Made by a program: the position numbers and the translations under genes. The notes beneath the pieces are model-generated. The model searched no databases, was not told the DNA's origin, and saw nothing but the letters and a program-made list of their open reading frames with translations. A stretch of DNA of 64,000 bases. Origin: Dehalogenimonas lykanthroporepellens BL-DC-9 (GTDB taxonomy: Bacteria; Chloroflexota; Dehalococcoidia; Dehalococcoidales; Dehalococcoidaceae). The stretch lies in the NCBI GenBank assembly GCA_000143165.1, contig CP002084.1, forward strand, positions 186,001 through 250,000. Reading direction: 5' to 3'. Positions 47,017 through 55,119 of this stretch are shown one piece after another. Positions within the stretch are counted from its first letter, which is position 1. Each line of letters starts with the position of its first letter.

Positions 47017-47020
47017 CGAA

Positions 47021-47056
47021 GGCGGCTAACCGCCCCGCCGGATAGCGGTCTTTTTT
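47021..47056 (+). terminator. Terminator between terC and the glutaredoxin gene
   Basis: Overlapping GC hairpins (GGCGG-CTAA-CCGCC, or ACCGC / GCGGT) are followed by CTTTTTT. Its T run overlaps the -35 region of the next promoter. Confidence 0.65.
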
Positions 47057-47082
47057 GACGTCTGCCGGTTTTGCGTTATACT
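47055..47082 (+). promoter_or_regulatory. Promoter of the glutaredoxin-PDZ gene
   Basis: TTGACG (47055-47060) and TATACT (47077-47082) with a 16-base spacer; GGAGG at 47093-47097 serves the ATG at 47108. The gene has its own expression signals, which argues against it being silent. Confidence 0.75.
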
Positions 47083-47107
47083 GAACTGGTACGGAGGTTT
47101 CTGCCGG

Positions 47108-47608
47108 ATGAAAGTAACCGTCTATACCACACAGACCTGACCGCACTGTCATACCGTGAAAGGGTTCCTTTCACAGCAGGGCGTTCCCTTCACCGAAATC
47201 GACGTTGCCCGTGACCAGGACGCCGCCCGTGATCTGGTGGCCCGCACCGGTCAGATGGCGGTGCCGGTGACCGACATCGACGGCCACCTGGTCATCGGCT
47301 TCGATCGTCGTCAATTGGAATATCATATCGCCCAGGCCCGGTCAGCCGCCCCCCGTTTCGGTGCTTCGGTGGCCGACGGGGAGAAACACACCGGTCAGCC
47401 GGGGGCTTTCGTCGGCGCGGTTCGTGCCGGACAGCCGGCGGCGCTGGCCGGGCTGAAACCGGGTGATGTCATTACCGCCATCGACGCCGTCAGCATCGGC
47501 AATTCCGCCGACCTCACCCGCGCTCTGTCCGGTCTGCAACAGGGGGCCAGGGTGCGTATTTCCTTCATCCGGGACGGTCAGTCCCGGCAGGCCGAAGGCC
47601 GGCTCTAG
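47108..47608 (+). CDS. Glutaredoxin-like/PDZ fusion with in-frame UGA at the first active-site Cys (candidate selenoprotein)
   Basis: Reading from the ATG at 47108: MKVTVYTTQT, then UGA (47138-47140), then PHCHTVKGFLSQQGVPF. In glutaredoxin-like proteins this position is the first Cys of CPHC, so the motif would be U-P-H-C. The frame is otherwise open to 47608 (166 residues). A glutaredoxin/thioredoxin fold covers about residues 1-75 (cis-Pro in MAVPVTDIDG), and a PDZ domain about 95-165 (GAFVGAVRAGQPAALAGLKPGDVI). A perfect eight-pair hairpin follows the UGA at bacterial SECIS spacing. Alternatives: a nonsense mutation, with GTG 47156 as a poor restart. Confidence 0.7.
47138..47174 (+). promoter_or_regulatory. 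Candidate bacterial SECIS element
   Basis: UGA (47138-47140), a 15-base spacer, then the perfect stem GTGAAAGG / CCTTTCAC (47156-47163, 47167-47174) with loop GTT. The first loop base is G and lies 23 bases after the UGA, inside the range described for bacterial SECIS elements. A short outer CTG/CAG pairing is possible. No SelB-binding test is possible from sequence alone. Confidence 0.5.
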
Positions 47609-47991
47609 CTCTTTCTGCCGTCTTTCAGCGGCTGTTTGCGCCGCCGGTCGATGACATGGGTGACGGCCATCAAAGGATGACGGAGCGTCATCCGGGGGCC
47701 GGCATACCGCATCACTTCCCGCACTCTTTGTCGCGGTTCCGGTTTGTAGCAGTGTACCGGACATAACGCGCACACGGTTTTGCCCTCGCCGAAGGGACAT
47801 CTGTCCAGCCGTTGCAGGGCATATTCGCCCAGTTCCCGGCAGTCCTCACAGCGCTCCGGCGACCGGTGATGGTACCCGCAGTACATATCTATCATCACCA
47901 GGATGGTGACCGCTTCCCGCTGTAAACGGGGACGGCCGGCGAACATGGCTTTCAGACGCTCTTTTTCGGTCGGGCGGTGATTTCGGTTCAT
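47605..47991 (-). CDS. Nitrous oxide-stimulated promoter family protein
   Basis: A 128-residue cytoplasmic protein with a Cys/His-rich pattern characteristic of this small family: MIDMYCGYHH, ERCEDCRELGEYALQRLDRCPFGEGK, VCALCPVHCYKP and VMRYAGPRMTLRHPL. Seven Cys and several His suggest metal binding. The family was named for one promoter-linked gene in a denitrifier; its role is unknown. Four bases overlap the convergent glutaredoxin gene. Confidence 0.85.
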   Translation of the reverse strand: MNRNHRPTEKERLKAMFAGRPRLQREAVTILVMIDMYCGYHHRSPERCEDCRELGEYALQRLDRCPFGEGKTVCALCPVHCYKPEPRQRVREVMRYAGPRMTLRHPLMAVTHVIDRRRKQPLKDGRKS

Positions 47992-48081
47992 GGTACCGAT
48001 TATACTTCAGCTGACGGATATCCCCCAATTCTCGTTCTCCGTTGTGATAAAATGGTCGGGACGATAACGGAGAAACGGCTT

Positions 48082-48819
48082 ATGGCTTTGAAATTCACCA
48101 CCGCCGAAGGCCAGGCAATAACCCCCATCACCGTCCCGGTCATGCGGGAGATAGACCGGCTGGCGGTTCAGGAAACCGGGCCTAACCTCTACCAGATGAT
48201 GGAAAACGCCGGACGCAACCTGGCGGAGCTGACGCTGACGCTTCTGGGCGAAAGCCGGAACGGCTCCCGGGTGCTGGTGCTGGCCGGTACCGGCGGCAAC
48301 GGCGGTGGCGGACTGTGCGCCGGCCGCCACTTGGCCAACCACGGCCTGGCTGTGGATTACACTTTGGGTGACCGGGATGGTCTGTCGGAAGTCACCGGCC
48401 GCCAGCTGTCTCTGCTGGAACTGGCCGGCGGCCGGGAAGTCGACCCTGTCTCACCGGAAACTGGTGAAGCGGATATAGTTCTCGACGCCCTCATCGGTTA
48501 CAGCCTGCTGGGGGCGCCGTCCGGCCGGTCAGCCGAACTCATCCGGTGGCTGAACGCCGGCAACAGCCGGATAATCTCCCTGGACGTACCCTCCGGTGTC
48601 GATGCCGATTCCGGTCTGACACCGGGTGAATACGTCCGGCCTCAAACCACGCTGACGCTGGCCTGGCCTAAAACCGGGCTGTTGCCGCGCCTGACCGGTG
48701 AGCTGTGGTTGGGCGACCTCGGCATCCCTCCGGCGGTCTATACCCGGGCCGGTCTGAAAAACTTCCGGTCGCCCTTTATTGCCGGTTATCTGGTACGGCT
48801 TACCGCCTCGGAACAATAA
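48082..48819 (+). CDS. Stand-alone YjeF N-terminal domain protein (NAD(P)HX epimerase-like)
   Basis: A 245-residue YjeF-N fold protein. MREIDRLAVQETGPN, MENAGRNLAEL, VLVLAGTGGNGGGG, DALIGYSLLGAPSG and SLDVPSGVDADSG align with NAD(P)HX epimerases. The usual GNNGGDG loop is changed to GNGGGGL: the normally conserved Asp is Gly. A second, complete copy with the Asp intact is the N-terminal half of the gene at 52745. It may thus have a different role. The ATG at 48082 is preferred (ACGGAG upstream); an in-frame start at 48052 is possible. Confidence 0.82.
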   Translation: MALKFTTAEGQAITPITVPVMREIDRLAVQETGPNLYQMMENAGRNLAELTLTLLGESRNGSRVLVLAGTGGNGGGGLCAGRHLANHGLAVDYTLGDRDGLSEVTGRQLSLLELAGGREVDPVSPETGEADIVLDALIGYSLLGAPSGRSAELIRWLNAGNSRIISLDVPSGVDADSGLTPGEYVRPQTTLTLAWPKTGLLPRLTGELWLGDLGIPPAVYTRAGLKNFRSPFIAGYLVRLTASEQ

Positions 48820-48828
48820 GTTCCGTCT

Positions 48829-49086
48829 TCAGTCCAGCTTGGCCAGCATGTCGTGCCGGTACTTGTCGGCACTTTTCTTGACCGCCTTGCCGGTTTCTTC
48901 GGCGCGTTCACGCACCTGTTCACCGACGTGTTCGGCGCGTTCACGGAACCCGCGGGCTTGTCGCTGGAGGTTGCGGCGGGTCCGCCTTCCGGACTGGGGC
49001 GCGTACAACAGTCCGATACCCAGACCGATGGCGGCGCCGGCAATGATTCCCAGAACCACGCCTCCCATGGTGTCGTTGTTGCTCAT
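48829..49086 (-). CDS. YtxH domain-containing protein (copy 1)
   Basis: An 85-residue protein. A Gly/Ala-rich N-terminal membrane helix (GVVLGIIAGAAIGLGIGLLY, about residues 9-28) is followed by YAPQSGRRTRRNL, the YtxH hallmark, and then a charged coiled-coil helix rich in Arg and Glu. Members are linked to general stress in Bacillus. It overlaps copy 2 by four bases, with related sequence, suggesting a tandem duplication. Confidence 0.82.
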   Translation of the reverse strand: MSNNDTMGGVVLGIIAGAAIGLGIGLLYAPQSGRRTRRNLQRQARGFRERAEHVGEQVRERAEETGKAVKKSADKYRHDMLAKLD

Positions 49087-49367
49087 CGTACAACCTCCTT
49101 TCCGGTATACTGGTCACGGCAGACTTTGGCGTCATTGACTGCCTGCCGCAGACGACTGCTCATATCGTAGCTGAATTCTTCCACGCGATCCCTGATGTCT
49201 TCGCCCATGTCCTCGGCGCGGTCGCGCATTTCCTCAGCCCGGGTTCTCAGTTCGGCGCGCATCTCGCGTCCCGGCCGGGGGGCATAGAGCAAACCCAGGG
49301 CGACGCCGATGGCGATACCGGTCAGCAGGCCGGACAACAGTCCGCCGCCGGATTCTTGATTGGTCAT
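49083..49367 (-). CDS. YtxH domain-containing protein (copy 2)
   Basis: A 94-residue paralogue of the neighbouring gene: helix GLLSGLLTGIAIGVALGLLY then YAPRPGREMRAEL and a coiled coil with RAEEMRDRAEDMGEDIRDRV, close to a seven-residue periodicity. First of the two-gene unit. A GGGAGGAGAG Shine-Dalgarno lies upstream of the ATG. The 213 bases further upstream contain no gene I can support. Confidence 0.82.
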   Translation of the reverse strand: MTNQESGGGLLSGLLTGIAIGVALGLLYAPRPGREMRAELRTRAEEMRDRAEDMGEDIRDRVEEFSYDMSSRLRQAVNDAKVCRDQYTGKEVVR

Positions 49368-49580
49368 GTTCTCTCCTCCCGTTAATTGAAATACCTGTGT
49401 CTTTAATAACGACGCCGGCAGTCACCGGGTTAGCCCGGCTCTTTTCAAACTGCCTGTTATCATTATAGAACCATTCAGCTGGCTTGTGAATCCGTATTTA
49501 TACTTAATTTCAGCCGGGGGGTTTCAGCCCGCCGCATTTTACTATATCATGTACTTAACCCCTTTGACAGGAGGATAGGT

Positions 49581-50708
49581 ATGAATCTGTTACTTCGTGA
49601 AGACCTGTTGTCGCTGTTGCGAAACACCGAAACACCGGCGGTGTCGCTGTACCTGGCCACCCACCGTGCCGGGGATACCGACGCCGAACCCATCAGGTGG
49701 CGTCACCTGCTCGATGAGGCGGAGTCCCGGCTGACCGCCGCCGGTCTGAGAGCCCCGGTAGCCCGTGAAATGCTGGCCGAGCCGCGGAAGTTCGTCAACG
49801 ATGCCCTTTTCTGGCGTTATCAGGAAGAGGGTATGGTCTGCTTCATCACCCCGTCATCTTTCCGTTATTTCGCTCTGCCATTTGCCGTGCCTGATATGGC
49901 TGTCGTCGGGGAGCGTTTCCACGTTCGGCCGCTTCTGCCGTCGCTGGAGAGCAACGGTATCTACTATTTGCTAACGCTGAGCCTGAACAGCGTCGCTCTG
50001 TTCCAGTGCCGCCGCCGGACCGGCCGCGATATCCCCCTGCCCGAAGGTGTCCACAATGTCGCCGAGGCTAACCGACACGATGACTCGGAAAAACCCCTGC
50101 AGTATCATACTGTCGGCAAAGGTCCGGCTGTTTTCCACGGCCAGGCCGACCCGGGTGACTTCAACGACACTCACGTCACCTTGTTCCTGCAGAAGCTCTG
50201 CCGGGAACTGGAAAAACTGCTGGCGGGTGAGCGGGCGCCGCTGGTGGTGGCCGGGGTTGAAAATATACGCGCTCGCTTTGCCCGTGAATGTCGTTACCCC
50301 AATATCCTGCCGCAGGGCGTGGAGGGAAATCCCGACCGCATGACCCCGGAAAAACTGCGTGCCGCGGCCTGGGATACAGCCTCTGCCCATTTCGACCGCC
50401 TCCGCCGGGAGAGGGTCACCGCCTGGGTCGAAAGCTCGGTCCCCGGTCTGGCCGTCAACGGAGCCGCGCCGGTTGCCCTGTCAGCCGAGGAAGGGCGGGT
50501 GTCCGCCCTTTTCCTGGCCGTTGATGCCGACGTCCGGGGTGTTCTTGACCGGGAGAACCGCCGGGTACTGCCGGGCGATGGCCCGGAAGCTGTAGACCTG
50601 GTCGAATACGCCGTGGCCCAGACGCTCCTCCATGACGGCGAGGTCTTCGTCCTGACGCCGGAGGAACTGCCCGGCCTGGAGGACATGGCGGCCTCGCTCC
50701 GTTACTGA
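49581..50708 (+). CDS. baeRF-type (bacterial archaeo-eRF1-like) protein
   Basis: A 375-residue protein resembling the bacterial archaeo-eRF1 families described from genome analysis. PAVSLYLATHRAGDTDAEPIRW at the N-terminus, the central YYLLTLSLNSVALFQCRR, HDDSEKPLQYH, and the C-terminal half KLLAGERAPLVVAGVE with a domain like that of peptide-release/pelota proteins are the features seen. A role in rescuing stalled ribosomes has been proposed but not shown for this subfamily. GGAGGA lies 8 bases before the ATG. It stands alone, upstream of a TPP riboswitch. Family assignment by eye. Confidence 0.7.
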   Translation: MNLLLREDLLSLLRNTETPAVSLYLATHRAGDTDAEPIRWRHLLDEAESRLTAAGLRAPVAREMLAEPRKFVNDALFWRYQEEGMVCFITPSSFRYFALPFAVPDMAVVGERFHVRPLLPSLESNGIYYLLTLSLNSVALFQCRRRTGRDIPLPEGVHNVAEANRHDDSEKPLQYHTVGKGPAVFHGQADPGDFNDTHVTLFLQKLCRELEKLLAGERAPLVVAGVENIRARFARECRYPNILPQGVEGNPDRMTPEKLRAAAWDTASAHFDRLRRERVTAWVESSVPGLAVNGAAPVALSAEEGRVSALFLAVDADVRGVLDRENRRVLPGDGPEAVDLVEYAVAQTLLHDGEVFVLTPEELPGLEDMAASLRY

Positions 50709-50770
50709 CCCGACGCCATTTGACTCGCCTGCCTGCCGCCTGATATCATGTCGGCATAATAGAATATCGT

Positions 50771-50858
50771 TACTGGGGGAGCTGTCAGGCTGAGAGTTCC
50801 GGAGCTTTTCGGACGACCCTTGGAACCTGGTCTCGGTAATGCGAGCGTAGGGAAGTAG
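50771..50858 (+). promoter_or_regulatory. Thiamine pyrophosphate (TPP) riboswitch
   Basis: The conserved THI-box elements occur in order: GGGGGAGC at the 5' side, CTGAGAG (50790-50796), ACCCTTGGAACCTGGTCT, a variable hairpin, and GCGTAGGGAAGTA at the 3' side. It lies about 100 bases before the AIR-synthase-like gene and thiE. A hairpin with a T-rich tail at about 50869-50905 (GCCGGAAG / CTTTCGGC) could be its terminator. Confidence 0.92.
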
Positions 50859-50961
50859 CATCGGATTCGGCCGGAAGTCATTCGTTGCTTTCGGCTTCTT
50901 GTTTCCCGGCAGAGCCTCCCTGTACTCTCCCATGTAGCGTATGAAAGAAGGAGATTTGAGA

Positions 50962-52035
50962 ATGGGCGCAGAACTGCCGGAAATCGGTAAGATTTCCCCC
51001 GATATTTTCCGTGAGGTTATTTTTCCCCGGCTGGGGGCTGACGACGACGCGGTTCTCGTTGGGCCGAAGCATGGCGTGGATGTCGGCATCGTCGACGTCG
51101 GCGGCCAGGCGGTATCCTTCACCACCGACCCGGTTTTCATCGTACCCCAGTACGGCCTGGAGCGGGCGGCCTGGTTCGCCATCCATATCATCGCCTCGGA
51201 TTCAGCCACCAGCGGTCTCAAACCGCGTTTTTTGTCCATTGACCTCAATCTGCCCATGGAAACAACCAAACAGCAACTGGAAACCATGTGGCAGGTGATG
51301 CACCGGGAATGCGAGGCCATGGGTATCAACATCGTCACCGGTCATACCGCCCGCTACGAAGGTTGCCATTACCCCATGGTCGGCGGTGCCACCATGATCG
51401 GCACCGGCAGTCTGGAAGAGTACGTCTCCCCGCGCTTCGCCCGGGTCGGCGATGTCGTCATCATAACCAAGGGCCCGGCCATCGAAGCCTGCGGCATCTT
51501 CGCCGCTATGTTCCCGGACATCATCGCTGAAAAATACGGGCAGGAATTCGCCCGGCGCGCCGAAGACATCTTCTACAAAATGTCGGTGGTCGAGGACGCC
51601 ATGACCGCCGTCTCGGTTGGCGTGCGTGACAACGGCGTCAGTTCCATGCACGATGCTACCGAATGCGGCATCTGGGGCGGTCTTTATGAGGTGGCTCAAG
51701 CCGCCGGACTCGGCGCCCGGATTGACAAAGACAATATCGTCGTTACCGAAGGCGTACCGGAAATCTGTGACCTGTTAGGCATCGACCCCTACGCCGCCAT
51801 CAGCGAGGGTACGCTTATTATCACCTGCCGACAGCACAAGGCGGCAGAGGTAGTCTCAGCCCTGTCCGCCAAAGGCATCGCCGCTTCGGTAGTCGGGGAG
51901 CTCATCCCCCCGGAGCTGGGGATGATTCTCTCCACCGGGGGTCGGGAAAAACCGCTGGAACACCCCATTGTCGATCCCTTCTGGCGGGCGTTCTACGATA
52001 CCGTTGCCCGTGTTTCCGGAGAAAAGCAGGGGTAG
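50962..52035 (+). CDS. AIR synthase-related protein (PurM/ThiL/HypE superfamily) under TPP control
   Basis: A 357-residue protein of the PurM/ThiL/HypE/SelD fold. Features: IFREVIFPRLGADDDAVLVGP (ATP-site Asp cluster), SFTTDPVFIVPQY, GHTARYEGC and GLVISHP-like C-terminal GELIPPELGMIL. Two Asp-rich stretches coordinate Mg-ATP in relatives. It is not SelD, as the N-terminal Cys/Sec-Gly-Cys motif is absent. Being behind a TPP riboswitch and next to thiE it may act as a ThiL-type thiamine-phosphate kinase or HypE-like enzyme; substrate is unknown. The ATG at 50962 is favoured by GAAGGAG nine bases upstream. Confidence 0.78.
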   Translation: MGAELPEIGKISPDIFREVIFPRLGADDDAVLVGPKHGVDVGIVDVGGQAVSFTTDPVFIVPQYGLERAAWFAIHIIASDSATSGLKPRFLSIDLNLPMETTKQQLETMWQVMHRECEAMGINIVTGHTARYEGCHYPMVGGATMIGTGSLEEYVSPRFARVGDVVIITKGPAIEACGIFAAMFPDIIAEKYGQEFARRAEDIFYKMSVVEDAMTAVSVGVRDNGVSSMHDATECGIWGGLYEVAQAAGLGARIDKDNIVVTEGVPEICDLLGIDPYAAISEGTLIITCRQHKAAEVVSALSAKGIAASVVGELIPPELGMILSTGGREKPLEHPIVDPFWRAFYDTVARVSGEKQG

Positions 52036-52042
52036 TCGCTCC

Positions 52043-52684
52043 GTGCGTTTGCCGGTAACCGACCTCTACGCCGTTCTGTCCTCGGCTCATTCCGCCGGGC
52101 GGGGCAACGTGCGCACCGCGGAGCTTCTGCTCCAGGCCGGTGTCCGCATCATCCAGTACCGGGAAAAGGAATTTCCTTTTGACCGCCAACTGGCTGAATG
52201 CGCCGAAATCGCCCGGCTGAGCGGTTTACATAACGCCTGCTTCATCGTTAATGACTCTCTGGAACTGGCCCTGGCCGCTGGCGCCGGCGGGCTACACCTG
52301 GGACAGAGCGACCTGCCGCCGGCCGTGGCCCGGGTCCGGCTCGGCCGGGACAAGATAATCGGCTATTCGGTTACCTGTCCCGCTGAAGTTGACCGGGCGC
52401 TGGCCATGAGCGACATTGACTATCTCGGTGTCGGCCCGGTGTACGCCACGGCCACCAAGCGCGATGCTACCCGGCCCGGCGGTCTGGAACTCATCGATTA
52501 CGCCCTGCGTCTGTCACCGGTGCCGGTGGTGGCCATCGGCGGCATCGGCCGGCACAACGCCGCCGAGCTGGCGCGCCGCGGCGTGCCCACCCTGGCCATG
52601 GTCACCGAACTGGTCGGCGCCCCTGACATCGCTGAACGGGTGCGGGAGCTGAGGGCGGTGATGTGGGGCGATTCTCCGGCCTGA
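52043..52684 (+). CDS. thiE: Thiamine-phosphate synthase
   Basis: Joins HMP-diphosphate and HET-phosphate to thiamine phosphate. About 213 residues from the GTG at 52043. VRIIQYREKEF, VNDSLELALAAGAGGLHLGQSDL (the phosphate and Mg site) and IDYLGVGPVYATATKRDA are signatures, with AIGGIGRHNAAEL at the end. It follows the AIR-synthase-like gene with only seven bases between, so both answer to the TPP riboswitch. The GTG start is chosen by Shine-Dalgarno and family length; it is not certain. Confidence 0.88.
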   Translation: MRLPVTDLYAVLSSAHSAGRGNVRTAELLLQAGVRIIQYREKEFPFDRQLAECAEIARLSGLHNACFIVNDSLELALAAGAGGLHLGQSDLPPAVARVRLGRDKIIGYSVTCPAEVDRALAMSDIDYLGVGPVYATATKRDATRPGGLELIDYALRLSPVPVVAIGGIGRHNAAELARRGVPTLAMVTELVGAPDIAERVRELRAVMWGDSPA

Positions 52685-52744
52685 CCGGGCAGACTGTCCG
52701 CAGGACTATTGACCACCGGTTATGCCGCTGTTACACTTCAATCC

Positions 52745-54322
52745 ATGAAGCTGGTTACTTCGGCCGAGATGCGTCTGCTGGAAGAGCGGGCGGTGGCGGC
52801 GGGCATTTCACTCGATGATCTGATGCGCCGCGCCGGGGCCGCCGTGGCCGGCGATATCGTTCGAGTGTTCGACCCGGTCGCCGGCCGAAAAATCCTGGTG
52901 CTGGCCGGTCCGGGCAACAACGGCGGTGACGGTCTGGTGGCCGCTGTTCACCTGCGCCAAGCCGGCGCTTCCGTCGCCGTGTTTCTGCCGGCCGGGCATT
53001 CGCCCGAAGACCCGGTGCTGAAGTCGGCTCTGGCCGGCGGTCTGGATATTATAAGTTTTGAAGATGACCCGCAACTGGATGTCTTCGACCGGCTTCTGCT
53101 GGAATCCGACCTTATCGTGGACGCCCTGTTTGGTACCGGCAGTCTGCGGCCTATATCCGGCTTGACGGCCAATGTCCTGGACCGGGTCGCCGCTACCCGC
53201 CGGGATAATCCGGAACTGGCCGTGGTCGCCATAGACCTGCCCTCAGGCGTGAACGCCGACACCGGCGATGTCGACCCTCATGCGATACCGGCTGACCTGA
53301 CCGTTTCGCTGTCTCATCCCAAGCGGGGGCAGTTCCTGTTTCCGGGTGCCGATTATACCGGCTCCGTCAGTATCGTCGATATCGGGATACCAGAGGATGC
53401 CGATATCGCCCTGGATACCGGACTGCTGACCGATGCCGGTATCAGGCAGATATTACCGCAACGCCCCGATGACGCCTCCAAAGGCACCTTCGGTCGGGTG
53501 ATGGTACTCGCCGGCCCGGCGGAATACGCCGGCGCGCCGGTGCTGACCTGTCTGGCGGCTTATCGGGCCGGCGCCGGTCTGGTGACGCTGTCGGCGCGGC
53601 GGTCGCTGTACCCGGTGTTCGCTGCCAAACTGACCGAAGTCACCTACCTGCTGTTTCCGGAAACCGGCGATGACCCTGCTGAAGACGCGCCGGGTTACAT
53701 CATTCCCCGGTTGGATGAATGCGCTTCTCTGGTCATCGGTCCCGGTCTGGGCCGGACCGCCGGCACCGCCCGCCTGATGGCGCGGTTGCTGGAATCCTTG
53801 CCCGCCGGATTGTCGCTGGTACTTGATGCCGATGCTCTCAATATTCTGGCGGGACAAGCCGAATGGTGGCGCCGGCTCGACCGGGTCGGTGTACTGACGC
53901 CGCATCCGAAGGAGATGTCCCGCCTGACCGGCCTGACGGTTGCAGACATTCAGGCAGACCGGATAGAAACCGCCCGGCGTCATGCCATCCAGTGGCAACA
54001 GGTGGTCGTGCTCAAAGGCGCTCACACCGTCATCGCCTCAGCTCAGGGTGAGGTAATGGTATCGCCCTTCGCCAATCCCGGTCTGGCCACTGCCGGTACC
54101 GGTGATGTGCTGGCCGGTATCATCGGCGCGCTTACGGCTCAGGGGCTTTCTCCCTTCGATGCCGCTACCGCCGGTGTCTACCTTCACGCCCTGGCCGGGG
54201 AGCGGGTGCGGGAGGAGCTGGGTGACTCCGGATACCTGGCTTCCGATTTGCTGATAAACATCCCTAAAGCGGTAAAAACCATTAAGGAGACGGGTCATGC
54301 TTCTGGCGATAGATATCGGTAA
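52745..54322 (+). CDS. nnr: Bifunctional NAD(P)H-hydrate repair enzyme (epimerase + ADP-dependent dehydratase)
   Basis: Repairs hydrated NAD(P)H in two linked domains. YjeF-N epimerase domain (about 1-215): SAEMRLLEERAVAAGIS, LAGPGNNGGDGLVAAVHL, DALFGTGSLRPISG. ADP-dependent dehydratase domain (about 230-520): KGTFGRVMVLAGPAEYAGAP, GPGLGR, DADALNIL, LTPHPKEMSRLTG and NPGLATAGTGDVLAGIIGAL. 525 residues. The ATG at 52745 gives the family N-terminus. The upstream intergenic 60 bases carry no promoter I can call. The coaX start lies inside the last 26 bases. Confidence 0.94.
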   Translation: MKLVTSAEMRLLEERAVAAGISLDDLMRRAGAAVAGDIVRVFDPVAGRKILVLAGPGNNGGDGLVAAVHLRQAGASVAVFLPAGHSPEDPVLKSALAGGLDIISFEDDPQLDVFDRLLLESDLIVDALFGTGSLRPISGLTANVLDRVAATRRDNPELAVVAIDLPSGVNADTGDVDPHAIPADLTVSLSHPKRGQFLFPGADYTGSVSIVDIGIPEDADIALDTGLLTDAGIRQILPQRPDDASKGTFGRVMVLAGPAEYAGAPVLTCLAAYRAGAGLVTLSARRSLYPVFAAKLTEVTYLLFPETGDDPAEDAPGYIIPRLDECASLVIGPGLGRTAGTARLMARLLESLPAGLSLVLDADALNILAGQAEWWRRLDRVGVLTPHPKEMSRLTGLTVADIQADRIETARRHAIQWQQVVVLKGAHTVIASAQGEVMVSPFANPGLATAGTGDVLAGIIGALTAQGLSPFDAATAGVYLHALAGERVREELGDSGYLASDLLINIPKAVKTIKETGHASGDRYR

Positions 54323-55064
54323 TACCTCCATTTCACTGGGTGTCTATGACGGCGACCGGCTGAAAAGCTCCCTCCGGGTGGCTACCGTTGTTCACCGCCT
54401 GGCGGACGAATACGCTTCTCTTCTGCTTCATCTGCTGGAAATCAACGACATCGCGCCTGCTACCATCGATAAGGTAGCCATGTGTTCGGTGGTGCCGCCC
54501 CTGACCGATGCCTTCCAGGAGCTGTCCCACCGTTATTTCAAGACCGAGCCGCTGGTAGTCGGTGCCGGCATCAAAACCGGCGTTAAAATCCGCATGGATA
54601 ACCCCAACGAGGTCGGCGCCGACCGCATCGTCAACGCCGCCGCCGCCTTCAGTCTGCACCGCACCGCCTGTATTGTGGTCGATCTGGGTACGGCCACCAC
54701 TTTCGATACCGTTTCCGCCACCGGTGAATATCTCGGCGGCGCCATCGCTCCCGGCCTTAACACCGCCGCCGAGGCTCTCAGCGTTAAAACCTCCATGTTG
54801 CCGCGCATCGAACTGCGCCGGCCGGAGAAAGCCATCGGCACTTCCACCGTCAAAGCCATGCGTTCCGGTCTGTTCTTCGGCTATCTCGGCCTGGTGGAAG
54901 CGCTGGTCGGGCGCATCTCAGCTGAACTGCCGGTAACGCCGAAAGTCATTGCCACCGGCGGCTATGCCGGACTGCTGGCGGAGGACACCGCCGTGTTCGA
55001 TGCCGTCGAGCCGGACCTGACGCTCTACGGCTTGCGGCTGGTATACTATATGAACCGGGCCTAA
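54297..55064 (+). CDS. coaX: Type III pantothenate kinase
   Basis: First step of coenzyme A synthesis: pantothenate to phosphopantothenate. 255 residues. LLAIDIGNTSISLGVYDG is the phosphate-1 motif, GADRIVNAAAA the substrate motif, VVDLGTATTFDTV the second, and GGAIAPGLNTAAEAL the third. CoaBC, the following step, lies downstream after a 380-base gap with repeats. Overlaps the nnr gene by 26 bases. Confidence 0.95.
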   Translation: MLLAIDIGNTSISLGVYDGDRLKSSLRVATVVHRLADEYASLLLHLLEINDIAPATIDKVAMCSVVPPLTDAFQELSHRYFKTEPLVVGAGIKTGVKIRMDNPNEVGADRIVNAAAAFSLHRTACIVVDLGTATTFDTVSATGEYLGGAIAPGLNTAAEALSVKTSMLPRIELRRPEKAIGTSTVKAMRSGLFFGYLGLVEALVGRISAELPVTPKVIATGGYAGLLAEDTAVFDAVEPDLTLYGLRLVYYMNRA

Positions 55065-55119
55065 TGAAATGGGACAGACCTTTATTATGACCCACTCTCA
55101 GTCATGGCCTTTCACCCCA

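Noticed and set aside
50962-52035. SelD, which would have supported selenocysteine use
   Set aside because: The fold family is shared, but the N-terminal Cys/Sec-Gly-Cys motif of SelD is absent and the gene is controlled by a TPP riboswitch.
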